Shown here one piece after another: positions 9,200 through 18,125 of a stretch of 64,000 nucleotides of DNA. The notes below the pieces were generated by a model. That model worked only from the letters and a program-made list of their open reading frames with translations. It ran no database searches and was not told the origin of the DNA. A program made the translations under genes and the position numbers. The stretch comes from Caulobacter segnis ATCC 21756 (GTDB taxonomy: Bacteria > Pseudomonadota > Alphaproteobacteria > Caulobacterales > Caulobacteraceae), in assembly GCF_000092285.1 (NCBI RefSeq), contig NC_014100.1, positions 1,860,001 through 1,924,000 of the forward strand, written 5' to 3'. Within the stretch, counting starts at the first letter, position 1, and each line of letters begins with the position of its first letter.

Positions 9200-9400
9200 A
9201 GGTGGCGAGTTTGGATGGCGAACAGTCGGCGCCGCCCGGGCGGTGCGCCTTTGCAAATGCCAGTATGACCTTCAGCTTTTCTCGGCCAAGCCGTTCGTCG
9301 TTCAGAGTTCGTCGCCGGACGGGCGGGATGCGCAAGACCGAAGACCAGTCCTCGGTGTCCTGCGCCCGGAGCCGGTAAGCTAAGCCCAGGCTAGATCCGC
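9200..9400 (-). pseudogene. Possible remnant of a GntR-type C-terminal domain
   Basis: The ~360-bp gap after the SnoaL gene is mostly without genes. One minus-strand frame reads DWSSVLRIPPVRR followed by REKLKVILAF. This resembles the end of the intact GntR protein at 5.3-6.5 kb (SWSSALRDPDDE, then REETLKVIAA), and the DNA words match loosely too. It would be the last piece of a second gntR gene. The match is short, so the call is weak. Confidence 0.35.
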
Positions 9401-9424
9401 CGAACGCCGAAACAAGTGTCAGGA

Positions 9425-9735
9425 ATGTGAACTCTTCGGCCTGGCCGCGGCCTCGGCGGCCTCGATGTCATTCTCGAAATAGCGCTTGGGGAGGCGGGCG
9501 GTGATGTGCGCGTGATCGACTTGGAGACCGCGCCCTGAAACAGCGGCGGCGGGTGGCTCCCGCTCACGGCGCACTGCCAACGGGCCCCGGTCCGCCCAGA
9601 TCACCGTGCGCGATCGGTGCGGCAGAGCAGGCTGAGGCCCGTCGTCTGCAGCGGCTCGACCAGGGTGTTCAGCGAGGGCTGGACGGCGAGTATCAGCGGA
9701 CCGAGATGACGCATCTAGCGGTCGTCTAGGGTCTG
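9425..9735 (-). pseudogene. Broken iclR copy lacking its DNA-binding domain
   Basis: On the minus strand this stretch matches the middle of the intact iclR gene (about 2140-2480), including HITAR, KRYFENDIEAAEAAA and the DNA word CTCGATGTCATTCTCGAAATAGCGCTTG broken by substitutions. Small indels break the frame. The part that would encode the HTH (equivalent to about 2485-2675) is missing, and similarity resumes in the promoter part near 9745. It therefore cannot make a working regulator. It lies just downstream of the intact TBDR gene, mirroring the receptor stub-iclR order at 2-3 kb. Confidence 0.75.
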
Positions 9736-9791
9736 GGTTATTCCTGCTCGTCCTCTAGCGCAGGCGGCTTTGCTGTCTTGAACAGGCCGGT

Positions 9792-9823
9792 AAAAAAAGC
9801 AGGGGCGCGCATTGCGCGCCCCC
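9792..9823 (-). terminator. Intrinsic terminator of the TBDR gene
   Basis: On the minus strand a 9-bp GC stem (GGGGCGCGC/GCGCGCCCC with a 3-base loop) is followed by a run of seven T after a short TGC spacer. It lies just after the receptor's stop codon and should end its transcript. Confidence 0.85.
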
Positions 9824-9830
9824 AAGTGGC

Positions 9831-12071
9831 CTAGAACCGGGCCGAGAGCCTGGCGCCCCAGGTGCGGGGCGGACGCAGGGTGACATAGGGCGCGCCCAGA
9901 ACCGGCTGGACAAAGGATGAGCTCATCACCGCCTTGTTCTCCAGGTTCTGGCCATAGACGCTTAAGGTCCAACGATCGTCGCCCGGCGTGTAGCTGACCA
10001 GCAGATCGGTCTTGTTGTAGGCCTTCTGCTTTTGGCCCAGCACCTGCTCGTCGCCGACCCAGTAGCTCGACTCGAAGCGCTCGGTGATCTCTGCCTCCAC
10101 GCGTCCCGAGCCGAGGTCAAAGCCGCGGCTGTAGGTGACGCCGCCCGACCAGGTCGGCGCCAGCGCCAGGCGGTGACCCGAACAGTCGACCAAGACGACC
10201 GAGGCCGCGGTCGTGGCGCTGACCTTGCAGCTGGTGGTCGGCGCGCCGGTGGTGGTCGACTGGTTGTAGACGAAGCTGCCGTAGCGGCTGTGCTCATACT
10301 GCAGGTTGGCGCTGATCTGATCGTTCGCCGTCGGCTTCCAGATCATGTCGACCTCGAGCCCGTAGAGCGTGGCCTTACCGGCGTTCTCGGTGATCAGGTC
10401 AAAGCCGCTCGGCGTGACCGGACCAAGGTGGGTGACCTGCTTGTCCTTGTAGCGCCAGTAGAAGGCCTCGGCGTTGATCTGCAGCCGGTTGTCCAGGAAC
10501 CGGTTCTTGGAGCCGATCGCCGTGGCCGTCAGGTTCTCGGGCTGGAAGGTGTTAGGGGCCAGGGAGGAGTAGAACCCCCCGGCCTTGAACCCCGTGCCGA
10601 GGTTCGCATAGAGCAGGTTGGACGGGGTCAGATCGTACTCGGCGGCGATCTTCCAGGTGGTTTTCTTGAAGGTGGCGTCGCCGGCGATCGGCGACGTGCA
10701 GGTTCCCGCCGAGGCGCTGAAGGTCGCTGGGCTGGGACAGACGGCCGGATAGGCCGCCGCCGGAACGGCCGGCAGCGGCGACAGGCGCGTGCCCTGCAGG
10801 GTCTTTTCGTCACGCGAAGCGCGCACGCCGGCCGTCAGGCGAAGCTGGTCGGTGGCCCGCCAGGTCGCCTGGCCGAACAGGGCGTAGGAACGGGTGTCAA
10901 GCTTGGGGGCTATGACGCGAGAATAGGTCACGCTCTGATCGGTGAAGATGTTGGTGGTCTGGTCTTCGGCGAAGGCGAAGGCGCCCACGATCCAGCTCAG
11001 CGCGGCGTCAGTCGGAGAGGCCAGGCGCGCTTCGAGCGACCGCGAGCGGGAGGTCTCGGAGTCCTCCAGCAGGAAGCCCGGCGCGTACTGGCGCGTGTCC
11101 AAGTCCATCTTCCGATAGGCCGGGATCACCGTCAGAGTCCCAAGCCCGGTCTTCCAGTTCAGCGTCGCGCCGGCCCCAGTGGTCTTCAAGTCCAGATAGC
11201 CGTCGTTCAGCACCGGCTTGAGGCCCGCCGCGACGAAGATCGCCTGGCCGGCCGCGGTGCTGGCGCCGGTATAGGGCGAGCCCGGATCGACGAAGGGGCT
11301 CTGAACCGCGCCGCCGCCGTGCGCGTCAACCTCGGCGTGATCGATCGACAGGGTCAAGTCGACAGCGTCATTGGGCGCCATTCGCAGCTGCAGCCGCGCG
11401 GCGCTCTCGTCGGCATCGTCATAACCGTCGCTCAGATAGCCGTCGTGGCGGTTGACCTGGCCGGAAAACCGGATGGCGACGGCGTCGGAAAGGGCCAGGT
11501 TGAGCGCGCCCTGGACGCGGCGCTGGTTGTAATTGCCCGCTTCCAGCGTCAGGTCGCCGCCGGTGGTGAAGCTGGGCTTGCGGGTGATGATGTTGATCGC
11601 GCCGGCTGTGGCGTTGCGGCCGTAGAGCGTGCCTTGCGGCCCCTTCAGGACCTCGATGCGGTCGAGGTCGAACAGCACGCCGTTCACCTCGGCCGGGCGG
11701 GGCACATAGACGCCGTCGAGATTGGAAGCCACGGCCTGCTCGGAATAGGCGTTGCCCGACAGCGTGCCGATGCCGCGGATGGCCAACTGGGTGTAGCCGC
11801 CTCCGCCTGTGGCGATCTTCAGGGCCGGCACGGCCTTGCTGATGTCCTGAGGCTGGGTGACGCCCTGACGCTCGAGCTGGGCGGCGGTCAGAGCCGAGAT
11901 CGCCGCGGCGGTCTTCTGGACGCTGCTGTCGCGGCGCTCGGCCGTGACGATGATTTCCGCGATCGCGGTGTCGGCGGCCGGCGCCGCTGGCGTCGCCGCC
12001 TCCTGTCGCGCCGCAGCACCCGTCGCCCAGGCGCTGGCGACTATCAAGGTCAGCAAGGATACTTGCCGCAT
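9831..12071 (-). CDS. TonB-dependent outer-membrane receptor
   Basis: This 746-residue receptor imports a bulky or scarce ligand across the outer membrane using TonB energy. It has a signal peptide ending near AAARQEA, a TonB-box-like EIIVTAERR, a plug domain with VLKGPQGTLYGRNATAGAIN, and a beta-barrel ending in the aromatic residue of ARLSARF. It belongs to the broad group used for plant- or aromatic-derived compounds and sugars rather than the classic siderophore group. Its own terminator follows. Divergent to it lie an MFS transporter and a TetR gene, so the three may form an uptake set. A stub of a close homologue lies at 2770-2945. Confidence 0.9.
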   Translation of the reverse strand: MRQVSLLTLIVASAWATGAAARQEAATPAAPAADTAIAEIIVTAERRDSSVQKTAAAISALTAAQLERQGVTQPQDISKAVPALKIATGGGGYTQLAIRGIGTLSGNAYSEQAVASNLDGVYVPRPAEVNGVLFDLDRIEVLKGPQGTLYGRNATAGAINIITRKPSFTTGGDLTLEAGNYNQRRVQGALNLALSDAVAIRFSGQVNRHDGYLSDGYDDADESAARLQLRMAPNDAVDLTLSIDHAEVDAHGGGAVQSPFVDPGSPYTGASTAAGQAIFVAAGLKPVLNDGYLDLKTTGAGATLNWKTGLGTLTVIPAYRKMDLDTRQYAPGFLLEDSETSRSRSLEARLASPTDAALSWIVGAFAFAEDQTTNIFTDQSVTYSRVIAPKLDTRSYALFGQATWRATDQLRLTAGVRASRDEKTLQGTRLSPLPAVPAAAYPAVCPSPATFSASAGTCTSPIAGDATFKKTTWKIAAEYDLTPSNLLYANLGTGFKAGGFYSSLAPNTFQPENLTATAIGSKNRFLDNRLQINAEAFYWRYKDKQVTHLGPVTPSGFDLITENAGKATLYGLEVDMIWKPTANDQISANLQYEHSRYGSFVYNQSTTTGAPTTSCKVSATTAASVVLVDCSGHRLALAPTWSGGVTYSRGFDLGSGRVEAEITERFESSYWVGDEQVLGQKQKAYNKTDLLVSYTPGDDRWTLSVYGQNLENKAVMSSSFVQPVLGAPYVTLRPPRTWGARLSARF

Positions 12072-12186
12072 TGTCTCTCTCCCCGTTGCTCTTTCGGCCG
12101 TTTCGGCGCGTGCGCCGGACGCATTGGCTCGTCGCCATGCGCCCGCCGACGCCCCAGTCGACGTTGTTCGGCGTCAATGTCTGCAA

Positions 12187-12213
12187 TTGACGTTATTCTC
12201 ATATATCGATAAT
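12187..12213 (+). promoter_or_regulatory. Likely sigma70-type promoter of the MFS gene
   Basis: TTGACG at 12187 and GATAAT at 12208, 15 bases apart, sit in an unusually AT-rich patch (CATATATCGATAATTTTG) about 55 bases before the start at 12268. This is the only clear promoter-like stretch in the gap between the divergent receptor and transporter genes. Confidence 0.4.
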
Positions 12214-12267
12214 TTTGTAGCTTAAGCAAGCGGCGAAAAATCGCGCCGTTTGCAGGGAGATGAAATC

Positions 12268-13500
12268 GTGACGGTCCCCATCGGCAGATCTTCGCGCGCC
12301 GCGCCATTGGCGCTTCAGGGCCTCATCCTGGTGTCGGTCGCCTGGCTGGCGGTCATGGCCACCTCCCTGATCGCGCCAGTGCTGCCGCTGATGGCTCGCC
12401 ATTTCGCCGACGCGCCCAACGCCAAGGAACTCGTCCAGTTGACCATCGCCCTGCCGGCCCTGATGGTGGCGCTGTTCGCCGTGCCGATCGGTCTGTTGAT
12501 CGATCGCGTGGACCGTATCGGCGTGCTGATTGGCGGGCTGCTGCTCTATGCGGCCGCGGGGTTGGCGCCCACGCTTCTCGACACGCTGCCGGCGATCCTG
12601 GCCTCGCGCTGCGTTGTGGGTGTGGCCGAGGCGGTGGTGATGACCGCCGGGACCGCGCTGCTGGCCGATCTCTTCGACGGGCCCAGCCGCGAGCGGTGGT
12701 TCGCCCTGCAGACAGGGTCGGCGACCCTGGTCTCCATCGTCGTCCTGGCGCTGGGCGGGGCTCTGGGCGAAGTCAGCTGGCGCACGCCCTTCTTCGTCTA
12801 TGCCTTGCCATCGATCTTCGCCGTGCTGGTCTGGCGCCTGGTCAGCCGTCCGGTTGACGTCGCGGGGGTCCCGGCGAGTCAGGAACCCGTCGTGGACGGT
12901 GGATGGAGCGCCTTGACCGCACCGGCTCTGACGACACTTCTGGCTTCGGTGGCCTTCTATGTCGTGGTTATCCAGCTGCCGTTCCTGCTGACGACCCGCG
13001 GCTATGCCGCGCCAAGCCAGATCGGCCTGGGGGCGGCCCTGGCGGCGGCCGCGGTTCCACTGGGCTCAGTGCTGTTCCGGATCCTGGCCAGGCGCAGCGT
13101 CGCGGCTCGCATGGCCATCAGCTTCGCCCTGTCCGCCGCTGGCTTTCTCCTGATGGCGCACCAGACCGGCTATGCCGGAACCCTGGCGGGCGCCTTCATC
13201 AACGGCGTCGGCTCGGGCCTGGCCCTGCCGACCCTGTTGACCTGGGCGACCGGCGGCGACAACGCCCACCACCGGGGACGCAGCACCGGGGCGTGGAACA
13301 CCGCCTTCTTCCTGGGACAGTTCCTGAGCCCGATCGTCTTTGCAATGCTAAGCTTGGCGCACGGCGCGGAAACGGCCTTACGGCTGCTGGCCGGCGTCTG
13401 CGCCGTAGCTTTCGTCGCCAGCCTGGCGGCCCTTTATCGCCAGGGCCGGTTCATGGCGCGGCGCGTGCTGGACGCCAAGGGCGTGTCGCGCTGTACTTGA
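12268..13500 (+). CDS. MFS transporter
   Basis: This ~410-residue major facilitator has about 12 membrane segments and the loop motif IGLLIDRVDRIGVLIGG between TM2 and TM3. It resembles drug/metabolite or cyanate-type carriers. GTG 12268 is chosen because a strong Shine-Dalgarno sequence (GCAGGGAGA) lies just before it; a TTG six codons upstream is also in frame. It is divergent from the TBDR gene and followed by a TetR gene on the same strand, so it may carry the receptor's ligand across the inner membrane, with TetR as regulator. The substrate cannot be named. Confidence 0.85.
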   Translation: MTVPIGRSSRAAPLALQGLILVSVAWLAVMATSLIAPVLPLMARHFADAPNAKELVQLTIALPALMVALFAVPIGLLIDRVDRIGVLIGGLLLYAAAGLAPTLLDTLPAILASRCVVGVAEAVVMTAGTALLADLFDGPSRERWFALQTGSATLVSIVVLALGGALGEVSWRTPFFVYALPSIFAVLVWRLVSRPVDVAGVPASQEPVVDGGWSALTAPALTTLLASVAFYVVVIQLPFLLTTRGYAAPSQIGLGAALAAAAVPLGSVLFRILARRSVAARMAISFALSAAGFLLMAHQTGYAGTLAGAFINGVGSGLALPTLLTWATGGDNAHHRGRSTGAWNTAFFLGQFLSPIVFAMLSLAHGAETALRLLAGVCAVAFVASLAALYRQGRFMARRVLDAKGVSRCT

Positions 13501-13653
13501 CCGGCTAGGGTTTCTCCAAGGGCGGACGGCTGAGGACACGCATCTCCGCGGTGGAGCTGAAGGGCGCCCAGACGCTGCAATTTCTCCGGTCATGCCGGGC
13601 GGCGCTTCGGCGTTAAGAGCGTGCGGGGCGTTGGCAAAGTGTCGGGGAGGCCA

Positions 13654-14268
13654 ATGATGCAAGTCAAAAATCAAGAGCGACGGCTCGCTATCCTGGAGGC
13701 CGCCAAGAGCGTGTTTCTGGAGCGCGGCTACGCCGGCGCCAGCATGGCCCAAGTGTCCGCGCGATTGGGCGGATCAAAACAAACCCTCTATAGCTACTTT
13801 GCCTCCAAGGAGGATCTATTTATCGCCGTGATGCTGGAAAGAGGCGCCGCTCAGGTCCAGCCGCTCTTCGAAGCTTTCCGCAACCAGGAGAGCCTGAACC
13901 TGGCGGTGCAGGACTTCGCTCTGGCCTTTGTGCGGTTCATCACCGCCGAAGAGATTCTGGCATTCCGCCGCATCGTCTATGCCGAAGGCGCTAAGTCGGA
14001 GCTGGGCAAACTCTTTTACGAGAACGGACCCAAACGCGGCTGGTCGCGGATGGCCGAGGATTTCGCTGCGGCGATGGACCAAGGCCTCATGCGCCGCGCC
14101 GACCCGTGGGTGGCGGTGAACCAGTTTCACGCCCTATGCGAAGCCGGGCCCGTTCAACGTCTGCTGGAGGGATCCTTGCTCAGGGTCGATGAACAAGACC
14201 TCGTCGGCGCGGCCAAGGCGGCGGCCGATACCTTCATCCGAGCCTATGGGCTTCAGGTCGAGGGGTAA
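13654..14268 (+). CDS. TetR-family transcriptional regulator
   Basis: This 204-residue TetR/AcrR-type protein has the N-terminal HTH (VSARLGGSKQTLYSYFASKE, about residues 29-48) and a C-terminal ligand domain of the AefR-like type (AFRRIVYAEGAKSELG). ATG 13654 is chosen because GGGGAGG sits 4-10 bases upstream; a GTG further upstream is less likely. The gene follows the MFS transporter by about 150 bp and probably represses it in the absence of the transported compound. The ligand is unknown. Confidence 0.88.
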   Translation: MMQVKNQERRLAILEAAKSVFLERGYAGASMAQVSARLGGSKQTLYSYFASKEDLFIAVMLERGAAQVQPLFEAFRNQESLNLAVQDFALAFVRFITAEEILAFRRIVYAEGAKSELGKLFYENGPKRGWSRMAEDFAAAMDQGLMRRADPWVAVNQFHALCEAGPVQRLLEGSLLRVDEQDLVGAAKAAADTFIRAYGLQVEG

Positions 14269-14308
14269 CTGCAGTACCGCAGCGCAAGGCGGTCGATATC
14301 GAACACCC

Positions 14309-16423
14309 TCATGCCGCCTCGTCGGCTGCCGCCGTGAGACGACGGATGGTTTCGAGCAGGTCGACGGCCACGATCGGCTTCATCAGGAAGGCGTCGGCGC
14401 CGGCCGATAGCCCGGCCACCTGGTGTTCCGGCAGGGCGTTGGCTGTGAGCATCACGATCGGCGTCGCCGGCGCGCCAGCGTCGCGTTCGGTCCGGCGAAT
14501 GGAGGCTATGGCTTCGAGGCCGCCCATGACCGGCATCTGCATGTCCATCAGAATGAGATCGTACCCGCCGGGCTGGAAGCGAGCGACCGCGTCCTGACCA
14601 TCGACAGCCATGGTCAGATCGACATCCATGCCCTCCAGCATCAGGGCCACGACCCGGCGATTGATGTCGTGGTCCTCGGCCAGCATGACTTTCAAGGTGC
14701 GCCCAGCATCTAGGGCGGGACTGGCCAGAGCCGGCGAGGACGCGGCCGAGTTCGTCATGTTCGCTACGGGCAACGTCAGGCGGACCGTGAAGCACGAGCC
14801 TTCGCCCGGCGTGGACGCAACCTCGATCTCGCCGTTCATCAGACGCGTTAGGGCCCGTGAGATCGACAGACCAAGGCCCGTGCCGCCAAACCGCCGCGTG
14901 ATCGAGCCATCGGCCTGGGCGAAGCGCGCGAACAGACGTTGACCCGTCTCGGCGTCGAAGCCGATGCCGGTGTCGACGACCGCCAGGGCCAAAGCTTGCA
15001 CGCCGTCGACCTCCGGCGTGGCGTCAATTCTGACTTCGACGCGGCCGCGCTCCGTGAACTTGATGGCGTTGGAGACGAGATTGCCCAGCACTTGCCTCAA
15101 GCGCGCGGCGTCGCCGATGTGACGCTCGGCGACCTCTGGTGCGATTTCCAGCTCGAAGCTCAGCCCCTTCTCCTCCGCCTTGGCGCGGAACAGTTCGACA
15201 ATGGCGCGACACGTCGTGCGCAGATCGAAGGGCTCTGGGTGGATCGCCAGCTCGCCCGCCTCGACCCGCGCCATGTCCAGTACATCGTTGAGCAGGACTT
15301 GCAGAGAGTCGGCGCTGGTCTCGACCAGATGGACCATGTCGCGCTGCTTCGGCGCTAGGTCGGTTCGGGCCAGAGCCCCGACGACGCCGATGATTCCATT
15401 CATGGGCGTGCGGATCTCGTGGCTCATATTGGCCAGAAACTCCGACTTCGAACGGCTAGCCGCCTCGGCCTTGTTCTTGGCGTTACGCACGGCGGCGAAG
15501 GCGCGCTCCAGCCGCTGAGCGCTTCGGTTGCGCGCCCCCAGCGCGGCGGTGGCCGGCACGGCCGTAGCGAAGATCGAGGCGATCAAGAGCTGGACCATGA
15601 ACTCCTGCCGGTAGGGGTCCGTAGGCGCTATGAAGGCGATCGGTCCATGACCATTGGCTGTCAGGGACATGGCGACGAGGCTGGTCGCCAGCACCGACAC
15701 ATAGACCCAGCCTGGTCCGGCCCTGAACGCGGTCAGCACTAGGAGCGGCATCACAAGCGTCAGGGCGATGAACTGGTCCAAGGCGAACGACGCGACAGCG
15801 ACGACGACGGTGAGGGCCAGCAGAAGAGAACGCTCAAGACGACCGCCTGGGGCGCGGAAGAGTCTTTCCTGCTTGAAGGGCAAAAGCGCCGCCGGCGTGG
15901 CGACGAGCAGGCCCAGACCGTCCTCGAGCATCCATTGCAGCCAGGCGTCCCAGAAGTCGTTGAATGACCCGTCTATCAGCGCGAGCAGGACTTGGCCGAT
16001 CAAGGCCTCGGCCGCAGCGGCGCTCAGGGCGATAAGCGCGAAAATGAACAAGCGCCTGGGCCGCGACAGGTCGAGCGCAGCGCCGCAAAAGGTGCGGGTC
16101 GCCACCGCACTGGCAAAGGCCAGCGCTTGGTTGAGGCTACTGAACAGGATTGCATGCGTCAGGTCGATCCGGCCGATCCAATTGTGAACCAAGTCGACGC
16201 TGAAGCAGGCCAGGCAGAAAGCTAGGCCCAGCCGAGGCGACAGCATCAGGATTCCAGCGAGCAGAACGCCATTCGAGGGAAAGAACGCCACCGCGTCGCT
16301 GATGTCTCGGCAGAACAGCCAGATGCAAAGCTCGACAGCTCCATATGCGACGAACAGCGCTGCGGCGGCAGACAGGCCTTGCCGATGGGAGGAAGGCCGA
16401 TAGAGCTGAAGGCGCGAAGCCAT
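14309..16423 (-). CDS. MASE1-domain hybrid sensor histidine kinase
   Basis: This 704-residue membrane protein starts with an eight-helix MASE1 sensor region ([20 protein letters not shown] in it, to about residue 300). It continues with a HisKA domain whose phospho-acceptor is about H335 ([12 protein letters not shown]), an HATPase domain ([17 protein letters not shown]) and a C-terminal receiver domain with phospho-acceptor about D627 ([13 protein letters not shown]). It would sense a membrane-perceived signal and pass phosphate through its own receiver to a phosphotransfer protein. The frame is open 68 codons further upstream, but ATG 16423 gives a natural MASE1 start. No cognate output regulator lies next to it. 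Confidence 0.88.
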   Translation of the reverse strand: MASRLQLYRPSSHRQGLSAAAALFVAYGAVELCIWLFCRDISDAVAFFPSNGVLLAGILMLSPRLGLAFCLACFSVDLVHNWIGRIDLTHAILFSSLNQALAFASAVATRTFCGAALDLSRPRRLFIFALIALSAAAAEALIGQVLLALIDGSFNDFWDAWLQWMLEDGLGLLVATPAALLPFKQERLFRAPGGRLERSLLLALTVVVAVASFALDQFIALTLVMPLLVLTAFRAGPGWVYVSVLATSLVAMSLTANGHGPIAFIAPTDPYRQEFMVQLLIASIFATAVPATAALGARNRSAQRLERAFAAVRNAKNKAEAASRSKSEFLANMSHEIRTPMNGIIGVVGALARTDLAPKQRDMVHLVETSADSLQVLLNDVLDMARVEAGELAIHPEPFDLRTTCRAIVELFRAKAEEKGLSFELEIAPEVAERHIGDAARLRQVLGNLVSNAIKFTERGRVEVRIDATPEVDGVQALALAVVDTGIGFDAETGQRLFARFAQADGSITRRFGGTGLGLSISRALTRLMNGEIEVASTPGEGSCFTVRLTLPVANMTNSAASSPALASPALDAGRTLKVMLAEDHDINRRVVALMLEGMDVDLTMAVDGQDAVARFQPGGYDLILMDMQMPVMGGLEAIASIRRTERDAGAPATPIVMLTANALPEHQVAGLSAGADAFLMKPIVAVDLLETIRRLTAAADEAA

Positions 16424-17013
16424 GCTTAGGCCGCGCTGGCCCTGGAGATGTCGAAAGACCTGACGCACCGCGGCGCTAGAGGAGGGGCTTTGTTTTGCGA
16501 GCGGTCTTGCGACGAGTTCATTTGCATTTTCCCCCAACGTAACCGTCGGAGCAGAAGAGCCAGTCTGGCTCAACGGACGGTAAAATTCGAAAGTGCAGAT
16601 TGTCGCACCCCAAAGGAGAGCAACCACACGTGGTTAGGGCAGGCTGGCCGAGGAATGTTGAGCCCCATTGCCGGGTCGCCGGATGTTTCGGCAGCTTTTC
16701 ACTGGCGTATGCGCCGAGGCTGAGGCGCCGCGCGCACCTCTTTGGGCGGCGGCGCGGAGGGGAGCGGGAAGATGGGCGGTGAACTAAGCTCGCTCGAAAA
16801 TGACCTGCTCGTCGGACAAAAGCTCGGCGGGATCGTCGGCCGCGCGCCTGGACCACTCGGCTTTCGTGTGCGGAAGCGGGCCCACGCGATCGCGGGCGCT
16901 GAAGCCTGGGATCAGACGGCAGCCTCTGTCCGGGACAATCGCCTAGCCTATCATCCAGCCTTGAAGTCGCTTTGCACCTCCGCAGGGTTTCAAGGTCGGC
17001 GCTGCTTTTTGTT
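16424..17013. other. Non-coding gap upstream of the hybrid kinase
   Basis: About 590 bp lie between the kinase start and the end of the MerR-like gene. I see no reliable gene, repeat or RNA. It should carry the kinase promoter. Confidence 0.4.
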
Positions 17014-17502
17014 TCAGATCACGCGATCGGCCTCGACCAGAGCCAGGGCCTCGTTGAGAATTTGGGCGCGCGCTTCCACCGCCGTCAGGCGGCGGCGCAG
17101 GAATTCTGAGAGATAGGCGATGGCTTGGAGACGTCCCTGGGGCAGAAGGTCCAGAAACTCGCGGATATCCTGAGCCGAACCGCCCAGTTCACGCAGCGCC
17201 AACGCCGCTTCGATCCGCACCTGTTGATCGGGCGAATAGAAGCGCACGCCATTGAGGCCCCGTTCAGACTCGGTGATGCCACGTTCCTCCAGGTTGTGCA
17301 GCGCCTTGAGGCTGACACCCTGCCAGCGCGCCACCTCGCCGATCTGGGCGCGGGAAGCGGGGCGGGCATTGCCACGGGCGATCCGCCTCAGGGCGCGGGC
17401 GCGAGCCTGGGCCTGGCCATCGTCGAGGCGGGTAGGGAGGTCGCCGGAGAAGCAGAGGTCCGGTAGCAGGGCGATCTTGGCGCGGCTGCGCGAGGCGTGC
17501 AT
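17014..17502 (-). CDS. MerR-family HTH regulator
   Basis: This 162-residue protein contains a MerR-type winged HTH from about residue 52 (AQIGEVARWQGVSLKALHNL) to about 95 (GVRFYSPDQQVRIEAALALR), followed by a helical, coiled-coil-like C-terminus. The N-terminal ~45 residues have no clear domain. MerR proteins bend promoter DNA to activate in response to a ligand. It lies just downstream of decayed pca gene fragments on the same strand, but nothing ties it to aromatic catabolism; a deletion may have brought it there. The target is unknown. Confidence 0.75.
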   Translation of the reverse strand: MHASRSRAKIALLPDLCFSGDLPTRLDDGQAQARARALRRIARGNARPASRAQIGEVARWQGVSLKALHNLEERGITESERGLNGVRFYSPDQQVRIEAALALRELGGSAQDIREFLDLLPQGRLQAIAYLSEFLRRRLTAVEARAQILNEALALVEADRVI

Positions 17503-17532
17503 GGGATGAATGTCTCCTGTCGAAGGCGCTCT

Positions 17533-17810
17533 CTACTCGGCCAGTTCGGCCATCACCTCAGCGGCCTCTGTGAAGGCGGTGTTGGCCGCCGAGCGGCGGA
17601 TTCGGCCAAGGTTTCGGCGTCGGGGTGATCGAGGCAGGTCGCGGTGATCTGCGCGGCTGACGGCGGGTCGATCACCCCGACGTCCGCCTGCGCTTGCGAC
17701 AGGGGGGGACTCGAAGCGCAGGGCCGCGTCCAGCGGGGCCTCGTCACCGAACACTGCAAGCATGACGGGCGAGGTGAAGGGCTGGGCGCGGATCAGGGAT
17801 GGCAAGGACA
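17533..17810 (-). pseudogene. pcaB: pcaB fragment (N-terminal part)
   Basis: On the minus strand, two frames together read PFTSPVMLAVFGDEAPLDAA, then SQAQADVGVIDPPSAAQI. This is the expected N-terminus of 3-carboxy-cis,cis-muconate cycloisomerase (fumarase/ASL superfamily), the second enzyme of the protocatechuate branch. A frameshift around 17700-17710 (run of C) divides it. The sequence stops after ~80 codons, whereas the full enzyme has about 350-450. It is a dead relic in the pca operon. Confidence 0.6.
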
Positions 17811-18116
17811 GGGCTCCATCGATCTCAGAGGTCGAGAAGGCGGTTTTGCGTTCGCCTCGCAAGACCATGTCGAAGCGGCGGACGGCGAGGCTGTCTGGGT
17901 CCGCAGCCTGGTGGGCGACGAGCCTGTCGCGCCGCTCTGAAGGGACGATCCCATCAACCACGACCAGGCGCCGGTCGGTCCAGATGTCTTGGTCGGGGGC
18001 GCCGGGATCCTGACCAGCGGCTGGCGCGGCGAACGAGCCACGGTCGAGGCGTCGGGCGCTTGCCGTGACGGCGGCTGGCGGGCGTCTTCTCGCGAGGAGG
18101 GCCGGATCAGGCTCAT
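17810..18116 (-). pseudogene. pcaG: pcaG fragment (C-terminal part)
   Basis: The minus-strand frame contains VPSERRDRLVAHQ followed by VRRFDMVLRGERKTAF. This is the usual end of the alpha subunit of protocatechuate 3,4-dioxygenase (family pattern VPAERRDTLIA, then YRFDIRLQGEGETVFF). The upstream part, starting at an ATG nine bases after the pcaF stop, is in another frame and not recognisable. The gene is truncated to under 100 codons against about 200 for an intact subunit. pcaG before pcaB fits the common pcaHGB order. Confidence 0.55.
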
Positions 18117-18125
18117 GACGCTTGC

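Noticed and set aside
10032..12212. Very long open frame antisense to the TBDR gene
   Set aside because: High-GC codon bias leaves the complementary strand open; there is no domain, signal or ribosome site, while the opposite strand encodes a full receptor.
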